Assembly: GCA_934717185.1 (NCBI GenBank)
Contig: CAKUYQ010000007.1
Location: 42,861 to 106,860 of the forward strand
Direction: 5' to 3'
Length of the DNA: 64,000 bases
From: an uncultured Bacteroidales bacterium
GTDB lineage: Bacteria; Bacteroidota; Bacteroidia; Bacteroidales; UBA932
The notes under the pieces are model-generated. The model did not search any database, had not been told where the DNA came from, and worked only from the letters and a program-made list of their open reading frames with translations. Below, one piece after another: positions 33,755 to 42,594 of the stretch (position 1 is the first letter of the stretch; the number at the start of each line of letters is the position of its first letter). The position numbers and the translations under genes were made by a program.

Positions 33755-35208
33755 ATTGCAGCAGATTTTCTGAATAGCAATAGTCCGGCAAATGTAAGCA
33801 GAGCACAGACCGCTATCAAAGAGAAACCAAAACTGAACACGAACTTTTCAAGGATAAAGCAGATTACAGGTGCCGCAATACATACAACAGGAACAGCTTT
33901 GTCCACAACTTTTATCCTGGTGAACATACCAAAAAGGAATAGGCCTAAAAGTGGCCCGTACGTATATGCAGCAATCTGGTAAACCATATTGATTACAGCA
34001 TCATTCTTAACCATATTAAAGAACATGATGAGAACAACAAAGAGTACAGCCATAATCAAAAGCACTGTTTTACGTACGCTCTCCTTTTTCTTGTCATCCC
34101 ACTCTTTTCTCTTGTCCATACCAACAATATCTATACAGGTTGATGTTGTAAGGGATGTTAGAGCATTTGCACATGTTGGATACGCTGCAGAGATAAGTCC
34201 CACAAAGAATATGACACCAACTACAGGTTTTAGGCTGAAAGCAACAGTAGGGAAGATCTTGTCAGCCTCAACTTTTCCTGCAACTGTGGTAATTCCCTCC
34301 AACAATCCGCCATGCTGCTGGATATAGATTGCAAGAACAGCTCCCAAAATAAGGAAAAGAAGGTTCATCGGGATCATCATAATCACAGAGGTAAATACAT
34401 TCTTCTGTGCCTCCCTTATATTTTTACAGCTTAAAGATTTCTGCATCATCGCCTGATCCAAACCGGTCATTGCAACAGGTATGAGAACACCGCTAAGGAA
34501 TCTCTTCATCCAGTTTGTTGCAGTAGACGGATCTGTATCAAACACCTTTGAGTATTCGCTACCATGAACATTTACAAACATATCTGTAAAGCTCCACCCC
34601 ATCTCTTTGCAGATAAAGAAAACAGAGACAACAACTGCAACAATCATAAATGTTGTCTGAATAGTATCTGTCCAGATAATGGTCTTTACACCGCCCTTCA
34701 TTGTATACAGAATCGCTAATATCACAAAAACTGCAGCCGCAACCCAAAACGGTACACCTATCTCTTTAAGCACAAAATTGTACAGAACAAAAATCACAAG
34801 GAAGGTTCTTACAGTAGCTCCAAGAAGACGCGATATTATAAAAAAGGATGCTCCTGTTTTGTAACTGTAATTACCAAATCTGTTATCCAGATATGTGTAA
34901 ATGGATGTAAGATTCATCTTGTAATAGAGCGGGAGCAATAGAAGTGCAATAATTGCGTAACCTATTATCATACCCAACAGCATTGGGAGATAGAAAAATT
35001 TCTCATTGTAGACATTGCCCGGAACAGACATAAAAGATACTCCGGACAGCGACGCGCCAATCATTCCATAGGCAACTAAAAACCAGTTGGATTTTTTATT
35101 ACCTGTGAAATATGACTGATTGTCTGCCTTTCTAGATGTAATAAACGCTATACCAAAAAGCAGTAAGGTATAGAGCAGAAAGGTGATTAAAAGTACAGTT
35201 GCATTCAT
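33748..35208 (-). CDS. Sodium:solute symporter (SSS family)
   Basis: The 486-residue inner-membrane protein has about 13 hydrophobic segments and an SSS core. Recognizable parts are SRKADNQSYFTGNKKSNWFLVAYG after helix 1, YTMKGGVKTIIWTD, and LSGVLIPVAMTGLDQAMMQKSL. It couples solute import to Na+. Its gene lies downstream of recR, murQ and a MurK-like kinase on the same strand, so import of a peptidoglycan sugar is possible; only context suggests this. Its last codons are inside MITE copy 1. Confidence 0.85.
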   Translation of the reverse strand: MNATVLLITFLLYTLLLFGIAFITSRKADNQSYFTGNKKSNWFLVAYGMIGASLSGVSFMSVPGNVYNEKFFYLPMLLGMIIGYAIIALLLLPLYYKMNLTSIYTYLDNRFGNYSYKTGASFFIISRLLGATVRTFLVIFVLYNFVLKEIGVPFWVAAAVFVILAILYTMKGGVKTIIWTDTIQTTFMIVAVVVSVFFICKEMGWSFTDMFVNVHGSEYSKVFDTDPSTATNWMKRFLSGVLIPVAMTGLDQAMMQKSLSCKNIREAQKNVFTSVIMMIPMNLLFLILGAVLAIYIQQHGGLLEGITTVAGKVEADKIFPTVAFSLKPVVGVIFFVGLISAAYPTCANALTSLTTSTCIDIVGMDKRKEWDDKKKESVRKTVLLIMAVLFVVLIMFFNMVKNDAVINMVYQIAAYTYGPLLGLFLFGMFTRIKVVDKAVPVVCIAAPVICFILEKFVFSFGFSLIAVCALLTFAGLLLFRKSAAIK

Positions 35209-35238
35209 CTGTTGTTATGTTTATTAGATTGTGTTTTA

Positions 35239-35853
35239 TTAAACTTTAAAGGGCTGCCTGTTCTGTATGGATTTACCGAGTGTAAGCTCATCTGTATACT
35301 CCAAATCATCTCCAAAGCCAACGCCTCGGGCTATAGTTGTAATTTTTATATCGAACGGAGACAACCTCTTAAAAATATAGAAAGAGGTGGTTTCACCCTC
35401 CATACCGGTATTGAGAGCCAGTACCACCTCCCTTATCTCTCCCTCGCCCACTCTTTCAACAAGCCTGTCTATAGTAAGGTCACTTGGTCCTATCCCATCC
35501 ATAGGTGATATGATTCCGCCCAAGACATGGTAAAGCCCATTGAACTGACGGGTATTTTCCAAACTCAGGACATCCCGTATACTCTCAACCACACACACCA
35601 ATGCTCTATCTCTCTTTGGATCGGAGCAGACAGGGCAGACTGCACTATCTGAAATCATATTGCATTCGCTGCAATACTTTACCTCATTTCTAAGCTGAGT
35701 AAAGGCATTGGAAAAGCGGTTAACCTTTTCTACAGGTTGTTTTAAAAGATGCAAAGCCAAGCGTAGAGCCGTCTTACGGCCAACGCCAGGCAACGATGCA
35801 AATTCATCAACTGCATCCTCCAAAAGCTTGGATGAATAGTTGTTATCTCTCAA
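35239..35853 (-). CDS. recR: Recombination mediator protein
   Basis: The 204-residue protein is full-length RecR, which loads RecA at gaps with RecO and RecF. The N-terminal HhH segment LPGVGRKTALRLALHLL, the zinc site CSECNMISDSAVCPVC and the Toprim domain beginning LVCVVES are all present. It is 7 bases downstream of murQ. Confidence 0.95.
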   Translation of the reverse strand: MRDNNYSSKLLEDAVDEFASLPGVGRKTALRLALHLLKQPVEKVNRFSNAFTQLRNEVKYCSECNMISDSAVCPVCSDPKRDRALVCVVESIRDVLSLENTRQFNGLYHVLGGIISPMDGIGPSDLTIDRLVERVGEGEIREVVLALNTGMEGETTSFYIFKRLSPFDIKITTIARGVGFGDDLEYTDELTLGKSIQNRQPFKV

Positions 35854-35860
35854 ATTTTAT

Positions 35861-36673
35861 TTACTTTGTTGAGTTATAATAGTCTACAGCCTTCCTTACA
35901 GAGCCGTGCTCTAAAAGGAGTTTCTTGGCAAACTCATAATCATCTATCTTTGCCTCATCCATAATCATCCTTGTGCCCCTATCCACCAACTTGGCGTTTG
36001 AAAGCTGCATATCCACCATCTTATTACCCTTTACATGCCCCATTCTAACCATTGTGGAGGTAGAGATCATATTAAGGATAAGTTTCTGGGCTGTGCCGGA
36101 TTTCATTCGTGTACTGCCGGTAACAAACTCAGGGCCTACAACAGCAACTATAGGAATGTCAACCTCTTTTGTAACAGGAGCATCCGGGTTACAGGTAATG
36201 CAACCTGTTAGCATTCCATGCTTTCTGGCCTCTCTGCAGACACCTATAACATATGGAGTTGTACCGGAAGCGGCAATACCCACAACAACGTCATTGACTG
36301 TTGGATTAAACGGCTGCATGTCTCTCCACCCGCCATCTAAATCATCCTCTGCATTCTCTACAGCCTTTCTGATTGCAGTATCCCCTCCTGCTATAAGGCC
36401 GATTATCAGATTAAATGGAGCTCCGTATGTAGGAGGTATCTCAGAAGCATCCAAAATACCAAGACGGCCACTAGTGCCGGCTCCCAAATAAAACAATCTC
36501 CCCCCCCTCTTCATTCTCTCTACAATACCCTCAACAAGTTTCTCAATCTGAGGTATGCATTTTTCAATTGCATATGGGACATTCTTGTCCTCGTTGTTCA
36601 TCCCTTCCAACAGTTCCCTAACGGACATTTTGTCCAAATTGGAATAGTTTGATGACTGTTCGGTTATCTTCAT
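35861..36673 (-). CDS. murQ: N-acetylmuramic acid 6-phosphate etherase
   Basis: The 270-residue SIS-domain enzyme splits the D-lactyl ether of MurNAc-6-phosphate to GlcNAc-6-phosphate in peptidoglycan salvage. LFYLGAGTSGRLGILDASEIPPT and VGIAASGTTPYVIG are the conserved substrate loops. VGPEFVTGSTRMKSGTAQKL is the family signature. It is a little shorter than the E. coli enzyme (about 298). The kinase gene directly upstream would supply its substrate. Confidence 0.95.
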   Translation of the reverse strand: MKITEQSSNYSNLDKMSVRELLEGMNNEDKNVPYAIEKCIPQIEKLVEGIVERMKRGGRLFYLGAGTSGRLGILDASEIPPTYGAPFNLIIGLIAGGDTAIRKAVENAEDDLDGGWRDMQPFNPTVNDVVVGIAASGTTPYVIGVCREARKHGMLTGCITCNPDAPVTKEVDIPIVAVVGPEFVTGSTRMKSGTAQKLILNMISTSTMVRMGHVKGNKMVDMQLSNAKLVDRGTRMIMDEAKIDDYEFAKKLLLEHGSVRKAVDYYNSTK

Positions 36674-36700
36674 CGTATTTTGTAATATATTATAGTTAAA

Positions 36701-37540
36701 TCAATTCACAGCCTTATGATACTCTACAAGACCGTCTATAGGAGACTTTAATATCTTTCCTATCCTTGCACCAAACTTATCTGCAGCTTCATTAAGATAA
36801 TCAGAAAAATAATGTGCGACAGAACCCACAAGATTTACCGGATACTGCTTGTAATCGTAATGCGCGATATTCCTCTCAAAGAAATCCTTATAACAATCCA
36901 TTACAATACTCTTCATATGAGGATCATCCCTGAATTCATTTATAAAAGGACAGAAAGAGGCAAGAAAACGATTAGGCATAGGCTGTTTATATACCCTGTC
37001 TACAATTTTCATATAGTCTAAATCGTATCTCTTTACAAACTCATCCTCAATATGTTTTGGCAACAGTCCCTTAATAAAATCAGAAACCAGTCTTTTGCCC
37101 AAATTTCCGCCGCTCCCCTCATCTCCAAGAATAAAGCCCCCGGCCTTTATGTTTTTGACAATATTCTCACCATCATAAAAACAGGTATTTCCACCTGTAC
37201 CCATTATACATGCAATACCTGGATTATGACCGCATAATGCCCGCGCAGCAGCAAGCAGATCAGACGCAGCATAACATACAGAGCCCGGAAACGCCTCCCC
37301 CATTGCATCACCTATTGTTTTTATATGCTCAGGAGAAACAACGCCTGCACCATAGAAATAGACCTCCTTAACGTCATCTCCTATCACAGGTACGAGTTTC
37401 TCTTTTAAAACATTGACAATAAATTCCTTAGAAACAAAAACAGGATTCAGCCCCTCTGTACTTGCAGACACAACCTCACCATTACACTTAATTGCTTTCC
37501 AATCCACCTTAGTGGATCCGCTGTCGGCTATCAATATCAT
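36701..37540 (-). CDS. BadF/BadG-type sugar kinase (MurK-like)
   Basis: From the ATG at 37540 the protein has 279 residues. Actin-like ATPase fold motifs are visible: LIADSGSTKVDWK at the start (phosphate 1), CIMGTGGNTCFY (phosphate 2) and GGFILGDEGSGGNLGK. In Tannerella forsythia a kinase of this family (MurK) phosphorylates N-acetylmuramic acid next to murQ. The adjacency here, 27 bases from murQ, supports the same role. N-acetylglucosamine kinase activity is the alternative. Confidence 0.82.
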   Translation of the reverse strand: MILIADSGSTKVDWKAIKCNGEVVSASTEGLNPVFVSKEFIVNVLKEKLVPVIGDDVKEVYFYGAGVVSPEHIKTIGDAMGEAFPGSVCYAASDLLAAARALCGHNPGIACIMGTGGNTCFYDGENIVKNIKAGGFILGDEGSGGNLGKRLVSDFIKGLLPKHIEDEFVKRYDLDYMKIVDRVYKQPMPNRFLASFCPFINEFRDDPHMKSIVMDCYKDFFERNIAHYDYKQYPVNLVGSVAHYFSDYLNEAADKFGARIGKILKSPIDGLVEYHKAVN

Positions 37541-37623
37541 TTTAGTAACGTTTTTAATATGACCGCGCAAAGTTACTAAAAAATACAAGATAAGGAAGAT
37601 GTTTGATTTTTTTTAGAACCTTT

Positions 37624-38235
37624 CTACAGCTTAACGCCAACCTTTTTCCAGTAAAGATAGCCACACACCGCAAAAACAGAGTAGATTATATATAATATTC
37701 CCGACAAAACAAGCCCGCTGTTAAAACATATAATGGCAATCGCCACATCCGTAAATACCCATACAATCCACTGGTCAATTATACATCTGCTCAGCCACCA
37801 CGTTGCTATTATGCTTAATGAGAATGTAACCGAATCCAACAGGGGCATAGGGTCTTTGTCAAAAAATTTGAGAAAGAAAAAAAGTGCGGCAGACAAGATT
37901 AAAAATAGCAGAGTGCTCCATGCCAAAGTTTTTCTGTCTGCATGCTTATAGCAGATTCTCTCTCTGCTATCCTCCTCTTTGTTTGCTTTTAAATCCGAGC
38001 TTGCAGCGGCATTCTTTTTTTCTCTTTTTTTAAGTTTTGCCCACATATACCAACCATATACGCTGACTAACAGATAATACACCTGTATAGACATATTTGC
38101 ATAAAGTCCTTGATTCATAAATATGATTATGTAGGCGGCGCCCGATATGGCGCCAACCACCCACATAATCTTCTTTTGCATTATCTCTAAAAACAGGTAT
38201 AAAAGACCTGTTACAAATCCAAAAATTTCCAACAT
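37624..38235 (-). CDS. pnuT: PnuC-family vitamin transporter (PnuT, thiamine, by context)
   Basis: The 203-residue membrane protein has about seven hydrophobic helices and the PnuC pattern (FGFVTGLLYLFLEIMQKK, QVYYLLVSVYGWYMW). A WVFTDVAIAIICF stretch comes near the C-terminus. PnuC imports nicotinamide riboside, but in Bacteroidetes the PnuT branch takes up thiamine. It lies downstream of a TonB receptor under a TPP riboswitch, which points to thiamine. A hexamer repeat element separates the two genes. Confidence 0.8.
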   Translation of the reverse strand: MLEIFGFVTGLLYLFLEIMQKKIMWVVGAISGAAYIIIFMNQGLYANMSIQVYYLLVSVYGWYMWAKLKKREKKNAAASSDLKANKEEDSRERICYKHADRKTLAWSTLLFLILSAALFFFLKFFDKDPMPLLDSVTFSLSIIATWWLSRCIIDQWIVWVFTDVAIAIICFNSGLVLSGILYIIYSVFAVCGYLYWKKVGVKL

Positions 38236-38243
38236 ATTATTAA

Positions 38244-38450
38244 TAGCGTTAGCTTTGGCTTTGGCTTTAGCTGATTTAGTTTATTGTTTATAGTCAGTTA
38301 TTTGGCTTTGGCGTTAGCTTTGGCCTTGGCTTTGGCTTTAGCTTTCTTTACTCCAAAAATAGCTAAGCTAACGCCAACGCCTTTCTCTTTACTCTATAAA
38401 CTATACACTTTCAACTAAATTAAGGCCAACACTAAAGCCAATGCCAAAGC
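38244..38450. repeat. Intergenic hexamer-arm repeat element H2
   Basis: The left arm has two runs of TTDGCK hexamers (38244-38271 and 38300-38343). The right arm has the complement (AGCTAAGCTAACGCCAACGCC near 38361, and AAGGCCAACACTAAAGCC near 38423). Between them are TTTATAGTCAGTT and CTATAAACTATACAC blocks, also in inverted orientation. It sits between the TonB receptor and pnuT genes of one probable operon. Confidence 0.65.
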
Positions 38451-38464
38451 ATTATTTTCAGTAA

Positions 38465-40792
38465 TTAAAAATTATATGATATTCTTGCCATAAAGTTAAT
38501 AGGCGCCTGAGCATATATACCAATATAAGGAGCCATTGTATCCACCCCCCCCACTCTGCTATAAGACTTTGAAATCCAACCATATGAATAATATTTATTA
38601 TTAAACAGATTGTCAACTGTAAATGAAACCTTTATTGTTGGATTATATTTCTGGTTAAGTCTTGTGACAGAGCTGTTAAGTTCAAAAGTATGAGAAGCAT
38701 TGAATGATGAGACAAAATATCTTGGTACTCTCGCTATTTCATCAGATGAATTATCCATGTACTGCTCCCCTATATATTTTCCGCTAAGGCTTAATGATAT
38801 ATTCTTGCATGGGGTAAATGTAAGCAACATCATCCCCACAAACTCCGGAGAGAGGGTAAGATTTGATGTTTTATGAAAAACCTCCTTCTGACCCACAACA
38901 TTATAGTCTTCATCGTATATGCTAATATATTCTGTAAAATTCTTCGCCTTGTTTTTAGAGAATGTTGCATTAGCATCTACCCTAAACCAAGTTGCAGGCC
39001 GGTACGCCAAGGAGAGCTCAATACCTCTACGGTAACTGTCGGGAATATTCTGCTTAATAACATATCCCACATCGGACAGCTTGCCTGATGCCACCAACTG
39101 ATCTTTATACTCCATAAAATAGAGGTTGGCAGTAGCTGAGAATTTTGGTGACACATAGTTATAACCCAATTCATAATCAAACATACGTTCAGACTTTATG
39201 GCGTTGGTTGTTCCTGCCTTAACAGGGTCTTTAAGGTCTCCTCTTGTAGGTTCCTTATGTCCCATCCCAAATGAGAAATAAAACCTGCTGTTTGGAGAAG
39301 CCTGTATATTTATTCCGGCCTTTGGATTAAAGAAATTATAATCCTTGCTATATTCCAAGTTTACAAAGTCTGAATCTGGTCCGTGCATTTTGTAATGGAT
39401 ATATCTGTATTGCAGATCTGCAAAAAGGGTAATATAGTCATTTACATCACCTTCTGCCCTTGCAAAGAACGATGCCTCCTTTTTGTTGCCATTGTTTCTG
39501 TACCACTCATAATCTTTAAGGGAAAGATTATTATTATACTTAGACCAAAGGACATTTCCAAAATGATTACCGTCATAAAAGTTTACCGTAACACCGGCAG
39601 ATGCCCTAAGTATGCTACTGTTATACATTAGCATACTGTTTACCACATAATTGCTATTATCCATCTGCTGGCGGATAATAAAATCGCTTGTCTCATGCAG
39701 TTCTTTGTCTATCGTCTGAGGTTTAAGTCCGTATTCCTCGAAACTTTTTTGATATTTATAATTCTGATAAAAGCCGTCCCCTTTTACAAATGCAAAGGTT
39801 GTTTTCCATACAAACGGCAGATTAAACTCCCTTATATATGTAAGATGGAGATGATGCATTGCATAATCATCTGTCTCTTTGTCATAGTATTGGGCATTCC
39901 CTGCTTCATCGAAATACTCACCTGCCGGATTGTATCTTCTGTTCTCTTTATATTGTTCCGGAGATATTCCCTCCCATGTAATTCCGGTACGCTCGTCACC
40001 ATATATATATGTAAGTTTCACAGAGTTCTTGCCTTTAAAATACCCTGCAGTTGTGTAAAGCGAATGCAACCTCGACTTTCCATTTCTAATATACCCTTGG
40101 CTACTGCCGTATGCATATCTCATATCAAATGAAAAACCACTTGGGGTCCTTCCTGTTCCGGCACCTATTATGGTCTGATAACTTTGGTACGATCCCAATG
40201 AGAACTCTGCCTGTCCGTAAGGTTGTGCTACGGGTGTTATGGTCTGCATATTTATGCTACCCCCGAATGCTGCAGGGCCGTTCATGGATGTTCCCAAACC
40301 ACGCTGTATCTGAATGGATTGCAAAGAGGCATTCAACGATGGAAGGTTCACCCAAAAGACCTGCTGACTCTCCGGGTCGTTAAGTGCTATATTATCCAAA
40401 GTTATATTTACCCTTGAATCATCTGAGCCTCTTACAGACAGTTTGCTGTAGCTGAAACCTGTTCCGGCCTCTGTGGTAGCAACTACAGATGGTTGTAATG
40501 CGAGGAGCATTGGAATAGAATGATTCCCGGATTCATTGGCCAAATTCTTCTTTCCAACCGTTGTGTGCGCCACAGGTGTCTTCTTTGTTATACCGGTTGC
40601 AGTAACAACAATGGAATCCAAATGCTGTACAGACATTGTATCTGTAGCTGCATAGTTATTGCCCGATACTGTTGGATTTTTATCGGGAAGACAATAATGA
40701 ATAGATGTGTTGTGAGCCTTAATGGTGTTGCTCAGGCTCAAAAGCAGAGGTAACATTAAAAAAAATACCCCGCAAAAAAATGTTCTCTTCAT
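38465..40792 (-). CDS. TonB-dependent receptor, thiamine uptake (TPP-riboswitch controlled)
   Basis: From the ATG at 40792 the protein has 775 residues. It has a signal peptide (KRTFFCGVFFLMLPLLLSLSNTIKA), then DSIVVTATGITKK, a TonB-box-like segment. A classical plug follows (KLSVRGSDDSRVNITLDNIALND and LGTSMNGPAAFGGSINM), then a 22-strand-type barrel ending FMARISYNF. The TPP riboswitch 55 bases or more upstream of the start and the PnuT-like gene downstream make thiamine or a thiamine precursor the likely ligand across the outer membrane. Confidence 0.87.
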   Translation of the reverse strand: MKRTFFCGVFFLMLPLLLSLSNTIKAHNTSIHYCLPDKNPTVSGNNYAATDTMSVQHLDSIVVTATGITKKTPVAHTTVGKKNLANESGNHSIPMLLALQPSVVATTEAGTGFSYSKLSVRGSDDSRVNITLDNIALNDPESQQVFWVNLPSLNASLQSIQIQRGLGTSMNGPAAFGGSINMQTITPVAQPYGQAEFSLGSYQSYQTIIGAGTGRTPSGFSFDMRYAYGSSQGYIRNGKSRLHSLYTTAGYFKGKNSVKLTYIYGDERTGITWEGISPEQYKENRRYNPAGEYFDEAGNAQYYDKETDDYAMHHLHLTYIREFNLPFVWKTTFAFVKGDGFYQNYKYQKSFEEYGLKPQTIDKELHETSDFIIRQQMDNSNYVVNSMLMYNSSILRASAGVTVNFYDGNHFGNVLWSKYNNNLSLKDYEWYRNNGNKKEASFFARAEGDVNDYITLFADLQYRYIHYKMHGPDSDFVNLEYSKDYNFFNPKAGINIQASPNSRFYFSFGMGHKEPTRGDLKDPVKAGTTNAIKSERMFDYELGYNYVSPKFSATANLYFMEYKDQLVASGKLSDVGYVIKQNIPDSYRRGIELSLAYRPATWFRVDANATFSKNKAKNFTEYISIYDEDYNVVGQKEVFHKTSNLTLSPEFVGMMLLTFTPCKNISLSLSGKYIGEQYMDNSSDEIARVPRYFVSSFNASHTFELNSSVTRLNQKYNPTIKVSFTVDNLFNNKYYSYGWISKSYSRVGGVDTMAPYIGIYAQAPINFMARISYNF

Positions 40793-40846
40793 TTTAAGAC
40801 TTTTTTTACAGGGGGCTAAAGCTGCAAAATACAACTTTATTGTGAC

Positions 40847-40925
40847 ATCTTTTTCCTACGCCGGAATTACCCGGATCAGGTTCAAAGGGTATCATCTCAG
40901 CCCAAAATTGAGCACCCCCAAATTG
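40847..40925 (-). promoter_or_regulatory. TPP (thiamine pyrophosphate) riboswitch
   Basis: Reading the minus strand gives the THI-box landmarks in order: GGGGGTGCTC, GGCTGAGATGATACCC, GAACCTGATCCGGGTAATT and CCGGCGTAGGAA. These form the P1-P5 core of the TPP aptamer, with CUGAGA and CCUGAUC conserved. It lies in the leader of the TonB receptor and should turn off expression when TPP is abundant. Confidence 0.95.
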
Positions 40926-40957
40926 TTAATAAATATATACTTTTATAAACATATTAA

Positions 40958-41124
40958 GAAACAGTATTTCCCTCCGTGCCAATCAACTGCTATTGCTCTC
41001 AATCAGCTTGAAACGGCTAAGTCGTCCCTCTTAGTCTGCTTCGCATCCTAACGGTCCTTCAACAGACGCCGTTTCTTATAAGCTGCTTTCGGCAACCGCT
41101 CTTCCGCTGATTGGCAAGTCGTTC
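40958..41124. repeat. Structured repeat R, copy 1
   Basis: The element has terminal inverted sequences (GCCAATCA near 40978 and TGATTGGC near 41108). An inner stem joins CAGCTTGAAACGGC to GCCGTTTC-TTAT-AAGCTG. A second, inverted copy lies at 63488-63650, differing at scattered bases. It lies between the TPP riboswitch and the S1/P1 nuclease gene. Non-coding repeat or small structured RNA; the pair cannot decide. Confidence 0.7.
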
Positions 41125-41213
41125 ATTACTGTTTTTAATATATATATCATTTTTGTCAGTGCAAATCCAGTACTATAAAAGTTAAATATAAAGTTGGCGT
41201 TATATTTAATCTT

Positions 41214-42005
41214 CTACTTGAATATTTCGTTGAGCACTTTGGCTAATCTATATCCGGCATTTGTCAATTGCTCCTCTAACATTGACGTATGCTGCGCAAC
41301 ATAATCATAAGACAAATTAGCCTTTGGCCTTATCTCTGAATAAAGATTACGCGCCAGAACAGTTGTATGGATAAACCAATCGTACAAAGAGCCTGCTGTA
41401 ACTGAATCTATCTGCTTCTTTTCCAAAATATTAAGATTATCTCTCCATTCCGAATAGCTCCACTTGCGGGCAGACTCTATTATCTTGGTATCCCAAACCG
41501 AGTGAAGGTTTGTAGGCTGTTTAAACCAATATACATCAAAGTAATTACCACCTTTATCGCTAAGATGACCTGCATGCATAGGACAGTGCATATCACCAAT
41601 AAGATGAATAAGCATCTTTAAATAGTACTCTCTATCGCTATCATTTAGTTTGCCACCCTTAAGAGCCTTAATGACCTCTGTTGTGGCAGTAAGCACATCT
41701 CCTGTCTCGCACTTAGGCATAATATCGTATGTAAGTCCCTCATCCACATTACCGTAATGCCATGTTTTTGTCCTCTGATACTCATCTTTCCACTCCGGCA
41801 GATTCTGCATATTGTCCATCCACGATGAATAATATATAATGGAATGCCCGTGAAGAATCTTCTTTACGGCAGCCTGCGCCTGAGGCGTTAAATTCGCCTC
41901 CGCGATTGCCGCAACAATATCATGTCCTTTCTGCCCCCACGAAAACGCAGGAACAGATGCTGTAAGCAGCAATACTGTTATTACAAAACTCTTTACTATT
42001 CTCAT
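41214..42005 (-). CDS. S1/P1-type nuclease, secreted
   Basis: The 263-residue protein has a signal peptide (MRIVKSFVITVLLLTASVPAFS). The mature form begins with the Trp-Gly (WGQKGH) that provides the first zinc ligands in S1/P1 nucleases. Further ligands are in HLIGDMHCPMHAG (about 134-146) and DTKIIE. The fold uses three zinc ions to cut single-stranded nucleic acids. Length and metal motifs fit the family, so it is probably an active periplasmic or exported nuclease. Confidence 0.9.
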   Translation of the reverse strand: MRIVKSFVITVLLLTASVPAFSWGQKGHDIVAAIAEANLTPQAQAAVKKILHGHSIIYYSSWMDNMQNLPEWKDEYQRTKTWHYGNVDEGLTYDIMPKCETGDVLTATTEVIKALKGGKLNDSDREYYLKMLIHLIGDMHCPMHAGHLSDKGGNYFDVYWFKQPTNLHSVWDTKIIESARKWSYSEWRDNLNILEKKQIDSVTAGSLYDWFIHTTVLARNLYSEIRPKANLSYDYVAQHTSMLEEQLTNAGYRLAKVLNEIFK

Positions 42006-42289
42006 ATATGTAACCTTTTCTTCCCGATAATTTATCCTTCCTATGCGTCAGACGGAGTAAAAACACATCTCTCCGGTCTGATGACTGCAAAAGTAAACAT
42101 TTTTATAGAATAAAAATTATTTGAATTGCCCGCATCTTTATCAAAAAGCCCAACACACTATATATCAACAACAAAACCGCGTAAAAATTTTCACTTCAAA
42201 AAATTTTACAAAAGTTAGCTTCAAAAAAATTTGCAGTTAGAAAAAATATTCATACATTTGCAATCCCAAAGCGAAAGCAGACGGTGAAT

Positions 42290-42362
42290 GTCTCGCTAGC
42301 TCAGTTGGTAGAGCACGACACTCTTAATGTTGGGGTCCAGGGTTCGAGGCCCTGGCGGGACA
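42290..42362 (+). tRNA. tRNA-Lys (anticodon CTT)
   Basis: The cloverleaf is complete: acceptor GTCTCGC/GCGGGAC, D-arm GCTC-AGTTGGTA-GAGC, anticodon stem CGACA/TGTTG with loop CTCTTAA, and T-arm CAGGG-TTCGAGG-CCCTG. It is 73 bases with discriminator A and without an encoded CCA. Anticodon CTT reads AAG (Lys). Confidence 0.95.
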
Positions 42363-42402
42363 CGAAAAAGGCAACCTTTTGAGTTGCCTTTTTCGTTTTT
42401 TT
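42363..42402 (+). terminator. Terminator of tRNA-Lys
   Basis: CGAAAAAGGCAAC pairs perfectly with GTTGCCTTTTTCG around a 7-base loop, followed by a T run. It starts immediately after the tRNA. Confidence 0.93.
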
Positions 42403-42433
42403 ACAACTCCATTTGCATATTACACAGAAACTT

Positions 42434-42594
42434 AGTAAGCGATAAAAAATAAGTTGGTAAAGATTTCGCAGTATTTTTGAGGATAGATGTCTTTTTGAAG
42501 AGGGAGTGTGCCGGCGGCACATGACTGATGAGAAAAGAAATATAGACCGAAAAGACAATTAAAGATTACCAACTTATTTTTTTAAGATTACTTA
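42434..42594. mobile_element. MITE copy 2
   Basis: This copy has the same terminal repeats and internal sequence as copies 1 and 3, with a few changes (for example CGATAAAAAATAAG at the left end). Its right end supplies the TAA stop of the P-type ATPase gene. It lies 32 bases after the tRNA terminator. Confidence 0.85.

Noticed and set aside
42301..42558. An 85-codon minus-strand frame ending RQGLEPWTPTLRVSCSTN
   Set aside because: It is antisense to the tRNA-Lys gene and runs through the terminator and the MITE. This peptide ending is a common false frame opposite tRNAs.
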